Source: Pedobacter panaciterrae
Lineage (GTDB): Bacteria > Bacteroidota > Bacteroidia > Sphingobacteriales > Sphingobacteriaceae
Direction of reading: 5' to 3'
DNA length: 64,000 nucleotides
NCBI RefSeq assembly: GCF_013204795.1
Contig: NZ_JABMKW010000016.1
Location: 744,001-808,000 of the forward strand
Of this stretch, positions 36,023-45,297 are shown one piece after another. How positions within the stretch are numbered: the first letter of the stretch is position 1; the number at the start of each line of letters is the position of its first letter. Made by a program: the position numbers and the translations under genes. The notes under the pieces are model-generated. The model worked only from the letters and a program-made list of their open reading frames with translations. It was not told where the DNA came from and ran no database searches.

Positions 36023-37918
36023 TTACCAACCGTTACTTTGCCACTTAACTCCTGTAATTGACTGCAGGCGGTTTGCCTCATCAAGCGGTATAGGTACCCA
36101 AAGGAATTTATTGGTAAAATTCTTGCGTTCATTGGTGCGGACAGGTCTTCGGTTATAGGTAAAGGTTCCGTCGGGGTTTCTGGTAATTTCCATCCCTGTT
36201 ACCCACTGATCGGTTTTAGAAAGGTCGCCGGTTGGCAGCGTCCATCTGCGAACGTCGAAATACCTGTTTTCTTCCATAGCCAGCTCTACCCTACGCTCAT
36301 TCCTGACCCTGAGTATCAACTGTTCTTTAGATAGATTCGAAGGTATTTCTGGCATCCCCGCCCTGGCCCGTATTTCGTTAACAGCTGTAGTTGCTTCAGG
36401 TAATTTACCTGCTTCAGCAGCTGCCTCTGCAAAGTTTAAGATGACTTCTCCAAGACGGAACATTTTCCAATTTGCACCACCCACAGGGTTATCATTACCT
36501 GAGTTTGGATGCAGGAATTTCCTTTCGAAATATCCAGTACGGGTTGCCTTTCTGGTAGAAGCATGAATACCGGTTTGCGGTTCACCTACATAAGTTGCAA
36601 TAATCCTTGTTCTATTACCCATTGGTGCAGGATAATTTTCAATAGATTCAGGCACTTCCGCAAAATTCCAGAATGCTTTTCTTTTCGATCCATTGTAGTA
36701 GATGGAAGCATAAAAACGTGGATCTCTGTTTGCATATGGGTTTTTAGGATCATAGGTTTTATTTTCAGGATTGTAGTTTGGCTGCTGGTGCTTATCATCA
36801 AGATATGGATTTGCAAGATTTAGAATTGGCTTCCCATCAATGGTCTCATATGCATCTACAAGCTCCTGCGTTGGGCAGGTTCCTGATTTGTATCCATCCT
36901 GTGCGCCAATGCCATCAATATTCCAGATATTACCTTGCCCATCGCGACTTTGATATATTGTTTCATGATCTACACTGGATGCATAACCCATTGATTGAGT
37001 AAAATATTCATTATAGATGGCGGTTTTTTCATTCTTATTTGGCCCGAGGTATGCAACATCTGAAAGATAAGTTTGCGGATAGTTTACCTTATTATAAAGC
37101 TCAAAACCGTTTTTCCTTAAATTTTCTAATGATGTTTTGTTGACTTCATAAGCCTCTTCCCAATAATTTTTGCCTTCATTATATAATGGGCTCGCAGCAA
37201 AAAGGATCATTTTTGATTTTATGGCCTCTGCCATTGCTTTGTTTACACGGCCAGCTTCCTGATCTGAGTTAATTCTCCATTGCAATTCATTTGTGCCAAG
37301 TGCAACATCACAATCTTCCATGATAAACTTAACTACGTCATAATAAGTCTCTTTTTTTACTTTGGAAAAATCACCTGAAAAATCATATGGTTCACGTTCT
37401 ATAGGTAGCGAAGGACCAAACCATTTTAGCAGTTCTGAGTAATAGTAAGCCCTTAAAAGATGTGCTTCAGCTTTCCAGCGTTTTCTATCTGATTCATTGC
37501 CCACCGTTGCATTATCTATGCGGCTAATAAATATGGTACAGTTGCGGATAGCGCTCCAATAGCTTGCCCAATAATTTCCATTTCCACTATCCCCACTTAC
37601 ATTGGTTATGGGATGATTACCGGCAGACGCATTGCCATTGTACATTCGGCCACTCATAAGTCCCGACTCTGCTTCCGCATCCGTATCCCAGGATTCGTCG
37701 CTCCAGTTAACGGGGCCTCTTTGCCAAAAAAAGTATCTGGTCCCTTTTACGGGCATGTTTGCATAACAGGTATTTAAAAAAGCTTTCACCTTTTCGTTAT
37801 CGGCAAAGACTTCCTCCATCGTGATCTTGCCATCGGGTGCTGTATCCAAAGCTTTCTTACACGCAGCAAGGAAAAACATGGAGAGCGCGATTAATAAAAC
37901 TATATATTTCGTTTTCAT
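36023..37918 (-). CDS. SusD/RagB-family lipoprotein (pair 1)
   Basis: The 631-aa lipoprotein (FLAAC lipobox, Cys20) has the RagB/SusD start ALDTAPDGKITMEEVFADNEKVK, here only noted by its GKITMEEVF core. It also has LLRAYYYSELLKWFG and the C-terminal RRVELAMEENRYFDVRRWT motif. It is about 40 residues longer than the second SusD of this PUL, mainly in the loop region around 290-420, so the binding surface probably differs. It lies 19 bp after its SusC partner. It should be the surface lid and glycan-binding subunit of that transporter. Confidence 0.95.
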   Translation of the reverse strand: MKTKYIVLLIALSMFFLAACKKALDTAPDGKITMEEVFADNEKVKAFLNTCYANMPVKGTRYFFWQRGPVNWSDESWDTDAEAESGLMSGRMYNGNASAGNHPITNVSGDSGNGNYWASYWSAIRNCTIFISRIDNATVGNESDRKRWKAEAHLLRAYYYSELLKWFGPSLPIEREPYDFSGDFSKVKKETYYDVVKFIMEDCDVALGTNELQWRINSDQEAGRVNKAMAEAIKSKMILFAASPLYNEGKNYWEEAYEVNKTSLENLRKNGFELYNKVNYPQTYLSDVAYLGPNKNEKTAIYNEYFTQSMGYASSVDHETIYQSRDGQGNIWNIDGIGAQDGYKSGTCPTQELVDAYETIDGKPILNLANPYLDDKHQQPNYNPENKTYDPKNPYANRDPRFYASIYYNGSKRKAFWNFAEVPESIENYPAPMGNRTRIIATYVGEPQTGIHASTRKATRTGYFERKFLHPNSGNDNPVGGANWKMFRLGEVILNFAEAAAEAGKLPEATTAVNEIRARAGMPEIPSNLSKEQLILRVRNERRVELAMEENRYFDVRRWTLPTGDLSKTDQWVTGMEITRNPDGTFTYNRRPVRTNERKNFTNKFLWVPIPLDEANRLQSITGVKWQSNGW

Positions 37919-37936
37919 AACTTCTTGTATTGGGGA

Positions 37937-40900
37937 TTAGAAAGTAACATTTAAACCAAAGTTTGCCATTTTGGTTACAGGGTATCCGAGAGGATCATTG
38001 TTCTCAGGATCCAAATGGCCCATTTTTAAATGATCCCAGGTATAAAGATTTTGTCCGCTTACGTAAACCCTTAATCTTTGAACTCCAATTTTATTAAGGA
38101 TTCCCAGGGGAAGTGTGTAGGCTAATTCCACATTTCTAAGACGAATAAATGAACGGTCCATAATGAAGAAGTCATTGGCCGTGTGATTCGTATTGTTCAA
38201 TGTGCTTAATGCCGGATAAGTAATCTTCTCGCCGTTCGCATATCGCTCCGGAGTCCATGCATTTTTATGATAATCGAAATAAGTACCCAGTTTTATAGTT
38301 TCATAAACTCCCTGATCAGAATAATTATTGGAGTACTTGCTTACACCTTGCAGGAATGCTGTAAATTCAAATCCTTTATAATTAAGGCCCAATGTAAAAC
38401 CGTAAGCAACCCTGGGTATGGTGCTATAGCCAATGGCCACCTGATCCTTATCATTCACTACTCCATCGCCATTAGCATCTACATACTTAAAATCGCCAAC
38501 TCTTGGCGTACCGAAACCATAAGTGGTATGCGCAAGATAATTATCGAGCTCTTCTTTTGAATTGAAATACCCATTTCCGTTGCTGTAATCTATTTTGTAT
38601 CCAAGGGTTTGACCAATCGAGTACCCTGTAGATCTATATCTTGTTGCGTAAGATTCATCACGGATCTGTTCATCTATAAATTTAACTACGTTATGGTTAT
38701 ATCCATAATTTCCCTTAACCATTAAAGAAAGGTCCTTTGCGAGTGATTTATTATAGGTTAGCTCAATTTCATATCCTTTATTATCGACCAATCCCATATT
38801 TACTCTTGGAATAAAATTTAAGGGTACGCCTTGAAATTCAGGCACAGTGTTACGCTCGATCAGAATGTTGCTTCTTTTCTCAACAAAATAATCGAAGGAA
38901 CCACTTAAATCCTTAAATAATTGTAGGTCTATACCATAGTTTTGTTTTACAGCGACCTCCCAGGTTAGATTTGGATTAGCCAGAAGAGCCTGATTTATTC
39001 CACCTCCAAGGCTGCCAAGTGGGCCACCGCCAACGGTGATATTACTTTGATAAAGAAACCTGTAACCGCCCATTTGATCGTTGCCTACTTTACCATAAGA
39101 TGCACGTAATTTTAGGCTGGTAATTGTCTTATTATTTTTTAGGAATTGCTCATTACTTAGAATCCATCCAATTGAAGCCGCAGGGAAAAAGCCAAAGCGT
39201 TTGTTTGGCGCAAACTGTTCAGAACCATTATATCCCATGTTAAATTCTGCCAGATAGCGATTGTCATAAGCATACGTGGCCCTGGCTGCTATACCTAATA
39301 CGTTAAAAGGAATATCACCACCCGGGGTTTCCCAATAATCGCGTTGACCAAGGATCATTGCACCAACCTCATGCTTTTCAGCAAATGTTCGGGCATAATT
39401 AACCGAGGCCTGCATATTGATATTATAACGGGAATCTGCTCCCTTAGTTAATGAAAGCAATTCTTCATCGGGACGTTTAACCGCATAACTTAACTGATTA
39501 GTTTCCGGGTTAACTTCGGCAAGATAAAGACGCTCGCTTTTCTTGCCTTGGGTAGCGGTAGTTGATTTAGAATCATAAGAGATCATCCCTTTAACACTTA
39601 GCCCTTTGGTAACGAAACTACTTAAATCCCAATCGAGCCCTAAAGTGGAATTCAGGTTAGATCTAACTTCGTTACGATATCCAAATCTGTTCATAATTTC
39701 AAAGGCAGAACGGTCTAAGTATCCCGGATCTACTATTTGACCTGGCGCTATTCCAAAGCCACCTATGGTTGTTGGTCCCGGCGTAATCGGCAAAATGGTT
39801 TGGGCCTGATACAATAAATCTCTCATCATCCAATTCGTATCACCTCCGCCATATAACCATGCTGAAGGCATATTAACCTGTTCTATATAACTACCTATAT
39901 TTAAAAATGACTTTAGTGAGTTCGTGACTTTATAATCCAGATTGGCCCTAAAATTAAACCTATCCATTTTTGCGGAAGGATCATAACCCAATACCGGTTT
40001 AGGCTCAGTTTTAAGGTTACCCCCTTGATTAAGATATGCGGCGTTTACAAAGTAGGATACCCTTTCTGTTCCCCCGCTTGCACTGGTATTAATTCTTGTT
40101 TGCGGTGAATAACGGGATATAAACTCACGATAATAATCATGATCCGGATACATGTATTTTCGAACTGCCGCTTTTTGTGCATAGTCGGGATCATTTGGAT
40201 CTAAGCCTGCCAAAGGATTTAGGTATTTATCCATGGTTTCCTGACTAAAAGGAAGTGGCGATATGTTGTCGTTTTTAGAAGCTTCATTTCTTAGCTTCAT
40301 ATAGTCTATAGAGTGCAGCCTTTCTGGTTCCCGAGTAAATGATGAATAACTCTGATCTAAATTGACAGATAATTCGGGCTTACCTTCCGTACCTCGTTTG
40401 GTGGTAATAAGGATAACCCCATTTGCTCCTCTAACACCAAATACTGCCGTTGCTGATGCATCTTTCAATACGGAAATAGTTGCGACCTCGCTAGCGTCAA
40501 TGGTCCGTATGTTATCACGGGGAACTCCATCAATTAGAATAAGAGGGCTTTTAGTATTAGTTGTTGCGGCGCCACGCAGATACATAGTTGCATCGTCACG
40601 TCCCGGTTGGCCACCCCCAGACTGAATGGATGTTAAGCCCGACAATTTACCCGCCAATGCATTAGCAAGACTTGCAGAAGAATTTTGTTTAAGTTCCCTG
40701 GAGGAGACCGAAGAAACTGCCCCTGTTACCGAAATTTTCTTCTGTTGACCATATCCTACTACTACCACTTCATCCAATTTCTCATCGGAATTTACCAGAG
40801 TTACATTAATTGCTGATTTTCCATTTATGGCTATTTTCTTTTGAATATATCCTATGTATGCAAATACCAATATGGCATTTGACGGCGCTTTAATAGTGTA

Positions 40901-41113
40901 AGTCCCGTTTTCATTTGTCTGGGTACCCACCTTAGATCCCTGAACCGTAACAGTGACCCCGGGTAAGGGACCAAGATCCAGTGAATCCAATACCTTTCCG
41001 GAGACAGTGATCTGTTCCTGTGAGAAAGCATTAAGTGAACTACATATTGCCAGTAATAGCAAAGGAGTCCAATAGAGCTTTGAGAATAGTCGTTTTTTCC
41101 TCATAATGAGCAT
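37937..41113 (-). CDS. SusC/RagA-family TonB-dependent transporter (pair 1)
   Basis: The 1,058-aa transporter has a signal peptide (to about NAFSQ), a carboxypeptidase-regulatory-like domain (about 35-105; VSGKVLDSLDLGPLPGVTVTV), the plug with DEVVVVGYGQQKK, LILIDGVPRDNIR and SVLKDASATAVFGVRGANG, and a barrel ending MANFGLNVTF. Like the other SusC of this PUL it has no STN domain. It imports the products of the surface enzymes into the periplasm, where the GH78-type enzymes likely act. Both Met1 (41113) and Met4 (41104) are ATG codons; either gives a normal signal peptide. Confidence 0.95.
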   Translation of the reverse strand: MLIMRKKRLFSKLYWTPLLLLAICSSLNAFSQEQITVSGKVLDSLDLGPLPGVTVTVQGSKVGTQTNENGTYTIKAPSNAILVFAYIGYIQKKIAINGKSAINVTLVNSDEKLDEVVVVGYGQQKKISVTGAVSSVSSRELKQNSSASLANALAGKLSGLTSIQSGGGQPGRDDATMYLRGAATTNTKSPLILIDGVPRDNIRTIDASEVATISVLKDASATAVFGVRGANGVILITTKRGTEGKPELSVNLDQSYSSFTREPERLHSIDYMKLRNEASKNDNISPLPFSQETMDKYLNPLAGLDPNDPDYAQKAAVRKYMYPDHDYYREFISRYSPQTRINTSASGGTERVSYFVNAAYLNQGGNLKTEPKPVLGYDPSAKMDRFNFRANLDYKVTNSLKSFLNIGSYIEQVNMPSAWLYGGGDTNWMMRDLLYQAQTILPITPGPTTIGGFGIAPGQIVDPGYLDRSAFEIMNRFGYRNEVRSNLNSTLGLDWDLSSFVTKGLSVKGMISYDSKSTTATQGKKSERLYLAEVNPETNQLSYAVKRPDEELLSLTKGADSRYNINMQASVNYARTFAEKHEVGAMILGQRDYWETPGGDIPFNVLGIAARATYAYDNRYLAEFNMGYNGSEQFAPNKRFGFFPAASIGWILSNEQFLKNNKTITSLKLRASYGKVGNDQMGGYRFLYQSNITVGGGPLGSLGGGINQALLANPNLTWEVAVKQNYGIDLQLFKDLSGSFDYFVEKRSNILIERNTVPEFQGVPLNFIPRVNMGLVDNKGYEIELTYNKSLAKDLSLMVKGNYGYNHNVVKFIDEQIRDESYATRYRSTGYSIGQTLGYKIDYSNGNGYFNSKEELDNYLAHTTYGFGTPRVGDFKYVDANGDGVVNDKDQVAIGYSTIPRVAYGFTLGLNYKGFEFTAFLQGVSKYSNNYSDQGVYETIKLGTYFDYHKNAWTPERYANGEKITYPALSTLNNTNHTANDFFIMDRSFIRLRNVELAYTLPLGILNKIGVQRLRVYVSGQNLYTWDHLKMGHLDPENNDPLGYPVTKMANFGLNVTF

Positions 41114-41170
41114 TTTTGAAATGTTTGATTTGGATTTATTAGGTTAGGTTTCAGGTGTGCTTTGTTGGTG

Positions 41171-42937
41171 TCAGTCTTCTTTATAGGGATAATTAAATCT
41201 TCCCGAGGGTGCAACATCTCCATTGATCAGGAAATCAATAATATCACCATCAGTCTGCATGTTATCAGACCATTTAAATTCAAAATTTAATGTGTTTTTT
41301 AAGGTTAGGAATGTTCTCGGAATACGGATTTCAAGCTGATTACCGATGTAGTTTAAATCGACTTGGGCTACCTGTTTCCAATTCCATCCCTTTGTGGATT
41401 TTTCCAAAAAAGCCTTTTGATCAGGAGATTTTCGATTCACAACAAAGTCATATCCCTCCCATCCTGTTTTTTTATCCCTATCAATATCTATAAACAGGCG
41501 CATCCATGCGGGATCTTTGTGATCGGTAAGCTTATCTGCTGTTTCTACATAGAAATAGACATACTTGTTATCTCTTGCTACTTTGGCTTTTACAATGTCA
41601 TTTCGCCCAGTCGTATTTGTATAATGTGTACCTGCAAAGCCATCGGCATCGCGATGGATGGTATTTCCCTTATGAGCCAGAAATTCCGGCCTAACGTTAA
41701 GCCATTCATCGAATTTCCCATCCATGCTGATCGTTTTTGCTGCAGAGGCTTTTTCAGGAGCAGGCATCCCTTTAAAGCGGCGGATGTTAGCGATTAACTG
41801 GTAATAGTAATTATCCTGATGACCACCTTTCATAGGCTCTATATCTCTACTGTGTTCTGTATCAAACTGATCGGGAAAGGCATTTGGCTGATCCTGCCAA
41901 GTTTCATATCTACCGGCTATCCATTCGTTCCAGCCGGTAACAAATACCAGTTCAACGTTTTGCTTTAAAGCATAGTCCCATTGTTCCTGAAAATTCAGCC
42001 CGTATTGATGAGCATCCTTATTTGTGTTTTGCCCATTTTTGTTAGTGTAACTTCTTCCAAATGCACCTTTCGCGTTCATTGGATTTAAACCATTTTCCTT
42101 GGTCCAGTTTTGAGATGTGCCAACGGTCATTTGTTCAAAGCTTCCATCATCATTTTTTACGAAGCCATGCTGAGGATATATCTCCAGCCATCCCCAATGA
42201 TCTTTACGTTCAGGTCCTTTGTTGTAAACCGGTTGTCCCGGACGAAAAGTAAAAAAGTGCTTAATCTCGGGATCAATATTATCCGGGTAAGCCATAATTA
42301 AGGGTTTACCTTTCCATTGAAACCACAAGTCTTTATAAAGGCCTGGTTTGTATAGGTCGTTATAAACCTGGCTGATGGCACTTTTGGTATCTTTTGATGC
42401 CCCAAAGCCCATCATAAAAGCGATCTGAGGGGTACGGATACCATTTTTTCTAGCCTCTGAAAACACTTCACACAATGCCATATACGCAGGCTTCCACACC
42501 AGATCTCCATTGGTACAATCAAACATAATCATATCAACACCTGCATCAGCCAGCATTTCGGCATGCTTCCAAAGCACCCATTTGTCCGTATTTACGTAAT
42601 AACCAAACAGCGGTTCATTCCAGAAATTCATGATGTTTTGTGGCCATGCCGGATGCTTGTAATCGTAAAGCGCGTCGGGATGTTTCTGTAAAAAGGCAGT
42701 CGTATTATTTGGTTTCAGCTTGGCTTGAGCATAATGCCATGTCCAATAGAACAGGCCAATAAATTTGTCGCTTTTCTCTTTGCCTACTTCATTAAATATG
42801 GGTAGTTTTCTGCCCAATGCATCTGTGGCTGGCAATGTTGCAGTATAATTGGTTAGCGGCTTCTGTGAGAAAACATTTGTTACAGTGGCACACAGCACCA
42901 ATAAAAGACCAGCAGAGGATCTGATATTAAAGCTCAT
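41171..42937 (-). CDS. GH71/99-like secreted enzyme with C-terminal sugar-binding-like domain (paralog 3)
   Basis: This 588-aa paralog leads the PUL. It has a signal peptide ending NVFSQ and then the barrel: FIGLFYWTWHYAQAKLKPNN, NEPLFGYYVNTDKWVLWKHAEM, AGVDMIMFDCTNG and VFVTGWNEWIAGRYE. The sugar-binding-like domain begins SMDGKFDEWLNVRPEF. As in its paralogs, the NEW Glu is kept and the second GH99 Glu is Ala. I start it at the ATG at 42937. The frame stays open to a TTG at 42964, but that would bury the signal peptide. The shared promoter (copy A) gives a leader of about 54 nt. The reaction is unknown. Confidence 0.8.
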   Translation of the reverse strand: MSFNIRSSAGLLLVLCATVTNVFSQKPLTNYTATLPATDALGRKLPIFNEVGKEKSDKFIGLFYWTWHYAQAKLKPNNTTAFLQKHPDALYDYKHPAWPQNIMNFWNEPLFGYYVNTDKWVLWKHAEMLADAGVDMIMFDCTNGDLVWKPAYMALCEVFSEARKNGIRTPQIAFMMGFGASKDTKSAISQVYNDLYKPGLYKDLWFQWKGKPLIMAYPDNIDPEIKHFFTFRPGQPVYNKGPERKDHWGWLEIYPQHGFVKNDDGSFEQMTVGTSQNWTKENGLNPMNAKGAFGRSYTNKNGQNTNKDAHQYGLNFQEQWDYALKQNVELVFVTGWNEWIAGRYETWQDQPNAFPDQFDTEHSRDIEPMKGGHQDNYYYQLIANIRRFKGMPAPEKASAAKTISMDGKFDEWLNVRPEFLAHKGNTIHRDADGFAGTHYTNTTGRNDIVKAKVARDNKYVYFYVETADKLTDHKDPAWMRLFIDIDRDKKTGWEGYDFVVNRKSPDQKAFLEKSTKGWNWKQVAQVDLNYIGNQLEIRIPRTFLTLKNTLNFEFKWSDNMQTDGDIIDFLINGDVAPSGRFNYPYKED

Positions 42938-42997
42938 AATAAATCTATATTTGGTTAGGCACAATCGTTTTCGAGGGAAAACTATTGGTTGCTATTT

Positions 42998-43042
42998 CAA
43001 TAATATTAATAGTTTCATCGAGCAGCAACCTGTACTATACTG
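42998..43042 (-). promoter_or_regulatory. Shared PUL promoter, copy A (before SusCD unit)
   Basis: The plus-strand 20-mer at 43023-43042 is identical to the one at 31098-31117. On the minus strand TTG (43026-43028) is followed after exactly 20 nt by TATTATTG (42998-43005), one mismatch from TAnnTTTG. Predicted transcription start is about 42991. The conserved bases upstream of the -33 are where a class II activator would bind. Confidence 0.75.
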
Positions 43043-43203
43043 ACTGGCATCCTGCACCTACAGGCTCTTAAATATTAAATTATGAATACAAATACATGCT
43101 AAATCCTATTAGGAAGAGAATAATTATTTATAAAAGAATTTCTTTTTTTAGATAATTATACCGGTAATGCCGATTATATAACTACGACATTGATAGGCAT
43201 AAA

Positions 43204-43238
43204 AAAACGAGTGTCCATATGATAAAGATACTCGTTTT
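43204..43238 (-). terminator. Intrinsic terminator after the small HTH gene
   Basis: Arms 43204-43215 and 43227-43238 pair over 12 bp with one G-T wobble, loop of 11 nt. On the minus strand the stem is followed by a run of seven T. It lies 26 bp after the HTH gene stop and insulates the PUL promoter downstream. Confidence 0.8.
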
Positions 43239-43263
43239 AATAGTTTAAGGAAAATACTGTCTG

Positions 43264-43553
43264 TTAGTTATATCCTGTATTTTGAGTTAATACTCCTTTT
43301 GAAAGATCCACTTCCTTTGGCTGAACAGGCTTCTTAAACCCTTTGAAATGGATTAGACTTGAGAATTCTTTAGCTATATCCCATTCAACATTGCGTTCAG
43401 AAAATCTCTCTTTTTCACATAGGAATTTGAAGTTTCAGAACTTCTATAAATAAGGAGTTTATTATTTTTAACAATGCTCTTAAATTTCTTCAGAGAAATT
43501 CTTAAAACACTGCAAGCCTCGGTTTGAGTGTAATACAAATCTTTGTTAATCAT
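43264..43553 (-). pseudogene. Small excisionase/MerR-type HTH protein, apparently frameshifted
   Basis: An ATG at 43553 opens a 59-codon frame (stop at 43374-43376) with the helix-turn-helix pattern YTQTEACSVLRISLKKFKSIV followed by a wing-like LLIYRSS and YVKKRDF. If one base is added in the A4 run at 43401-43404, the frame instead continues as FSERNVEWDIAKEFSSLIHF and onward to a TAA at 43264-43266. That gives 96 aa, a normal size for such proteins. The downstream frame is open and ends 26 bp before a good terminator, which supports one original gene. Mutation, sequencing error or a functional 59-aa form are all possible. It could have been a DNA-binding regulator next to the PUL. Confidence 0.6.
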
Positions 43554-43754
43554 AATTGCGTTCTTTATAGCACCAATTTAATCTGAAAACGTTCAGATTA
43601 TACAGCAAACTTATTGAATGGTAATTCTCGATCTTTAAACTGCGATAAATAACAGGTTATACAGGTTATGTGATATTTATACACTTTGCTACACAATCAT
43701 AAAAGTTCCATTTCTTTTCATTAAATGTTGGGTATTTTCATCTTAAAAAAGATC

Positions 43755-44645
43755 ATGAAAAAATTAGCGTTTATCTCTTCAATTACTTTCATCCTGCTGT
43801 CATCAGCATGCAGTAAAAAAGCTGGACAAGAAGTTCCCGAACCAAATAAAACAACCTATAAAGTTGGTCTCTCTGTTGAGAATGGAAAAACAGGCTTAGA
43901 TGGTGGCACTGAAACAACATTAGTTACGCCCATAGAAAATTTAGTTAATCAATTGACCTTTATCATATTTAATTTTGACACCGGAAATGAATATTATAGA
44001 TCAACTCAAACCAGCAATTTGCCTGGCATGGGAGAAATATATTTCGATTTGCCTGTTGGTAATTATATATTTATTGCGGTTGGCTCCAAATCACTTTTTG
44101 GGATCAATAAGTATTACCGGGACAACGAAGTTCCTATACTATTACCTCTTGCCGAGGCAAACATGCAGTATTGGCAACCTAACCCAACAATGGCTGATAA
44201 GCATTATAAAACAGATGATACTTTTTATGCAAAATCTTCAGTAATAAGCATCGATGGAAACCAAACAATAAACCTTACCATGCAGCGGGTTGTTGGCAAA
44301 CTGGAAGTACTTGTGGAAGATGTACCTGAGTTCACCGTTGATGTTAATTTCGAAGCAACAGGTTTTACATTGAAAGATCAAAAAACCTTCGGCCGTATTG
44401 ATGATAATGCGGGTTACGAGGTAAGCAATGCAAATGGCCCAATCAGCATTTATATTCTGAGTACGGAAAGACCTATTCTAATTGAGATATCTGGAGGTGG
44501 TGTAAGAAAAACCCTGAGTGTACCCATTTACAGAAACAAGCGTACAATTGTGAAAGGCAAACTACTAGTCCCTTCTACATCAACCAGTTTTAAAGTTACC
44601 ATTAACGATAAGTGGCTGGTTGACACTACTGTTGTTCATTTTTAA
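43755..44645 (+). CDS. FimB/Mfa2-like fimbrial-type lipoprotein
   Basis: The 296-aa lipoprotein (lipobox LLSSAC) has two beta-rich halves. The second begins after INLTMQRVVGKLEVLVEDVP, the strand pattern typical of Mfa2/FimB anchor-type proteins. A hydrophobic strand NQLTFIIFNFDTG and YFDLPVGNYIFIAVGS lie in the first half. Such proteins anchor or regulate short fimbriae at the outer membrane in Bacteroidota, but no pilin gene is visible nearby. I chose the ATG at 43755 since it gives the signal MKKLAFISSITFILLSSAC; the ATG at 43725 adds ten residues. Medium confidence in the family, low in the function. Confidence 0.65.
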   Translation: MKKLAFISSITFILLSSACSKKAGQEVPEPNKTTYKVGLSVENGKTGLDGGTETTLVTPIENLVNQLTFIIFNFDTGNEYYRSTQTSNLPGMGEIYFDLPVGNYIFIAVGSKSLFGINKYYRDNEVPILLPLAEANMQYWQPNPTMADKHYKTDDTFYAKSSVISIDGNQTINLTMQRVVGKLEVLVEDVPEFTVDVNFEATGFTLKDQKTFGRIDDNAGYEVSNANGPISIYILSTERPILIEISGGGVRKTLSVPIYRNKRTIVKGKLLVPSTSTSFKVTINDKWLVDTTVVHF

Positions 44646-44746
44646 GTACTACATAGATAGGAAGAAAATTATTGACACAATTTTGACAGTTAAAAAGAGT
44701 TAGGTTACGTTAACTTTCAAGGCTAATACTATTTTTGTGGCCGAAT

Positions 44747-45151
44747 ATGAAAACTGCTGTTGTATTCTTCCTATCCCTGTGTTTCTTCCTTTTAGGAGGA
44801 TCAAATCACGTTTATGCGGGCACTCATCAAAGCACAAGCAGTTATTCTGGTGTTCAAAAGGTTGAAAAATCGCAACAAACAAATCTTGTGATTGCCAGTC
44901 AGGGCCTTTCAGAAGTTAAAACCAGTACCATAGGTGATAAAAAAGAAGACTTCATCAGTGTTGAAGACGAAGATGATGATCTTGTATCTGTCAGGAAATC
45001 CGTATTGCCTGCCAAGTACTTTGCAACACTTACCTATGCTTCTATTTTAATTTATTCCAACGCTTATTTCAAAAACCGCTTGCCTTTTTGCAAGCACCTT
45101 TCCTACACTTCTTCTTACAAATACATTCTACAAAGAGTTCTAAAAATATGA
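44747..45151 (+). CDS. Small exported protein of unknown function
   Basis: The 134-aa protein has a signal peptide (MKTAVVFFLSLCFFLLGGSNHVYAG, cleaved near YAG). A Ser/Thr/Gln-rich linker and a strongly acidic patch (VEDEDDDL) follow, and the C-terminus is a basic, aromatic segment. I do not recognise a family. It precedes the efflux operon by 146 bp in the same direction and may be co-regulated with it. The ATG at 44747 is preferred; an upstream TTG at 44735 is in frame. Confidence 0.6.
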   Translation: MKTAVVFFLSLCFFLLGGSNHVYAGTHQSTSSYSGVQKVEKSQQTNLVIASQGLSEVKTSTIGDKKEDFISVEDEDDDLVSVRKSVLPAKYFATLTYASILIYSNAYFKNRLPFCKHLSYTSSYKYILQRVLKI

Positions 45152-45245
45152 TCAACAATACGCTTCAGTTATCGAAGTCGTGATCATACATGCCCGTAGA
45201 GGTAATTCTGGTTTCATACCCGGTAACTGATGCTATTTCTCATTT

Positions 45246-45265
45246 CAGGGAATCTCTGATTCCTG
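45246..45265 (+). promoter_or_regulatory. Small inverted repeat before the efflux operon
   Basis: CAGGGAATC-TCT-GATTCCTG: 8-bp arms with one bulged G, 32 bp before the adaptor gene. It could be an operator or a short 5' hairpin. No regulator gene is adjacent, so the role is open. Confidence 0.3.
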
Positions 45266-45297
45266 ATCATCAAATCGATTAATAATTAATTCATACT

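Noticed and set aside
43374..43553. Programmed ribosomal frameshift in the HTH gene
   Set aside because: The slippery run is only four bases, with no stimulating hairpin seen next to it; a mutation or sequencing indel is simpler.
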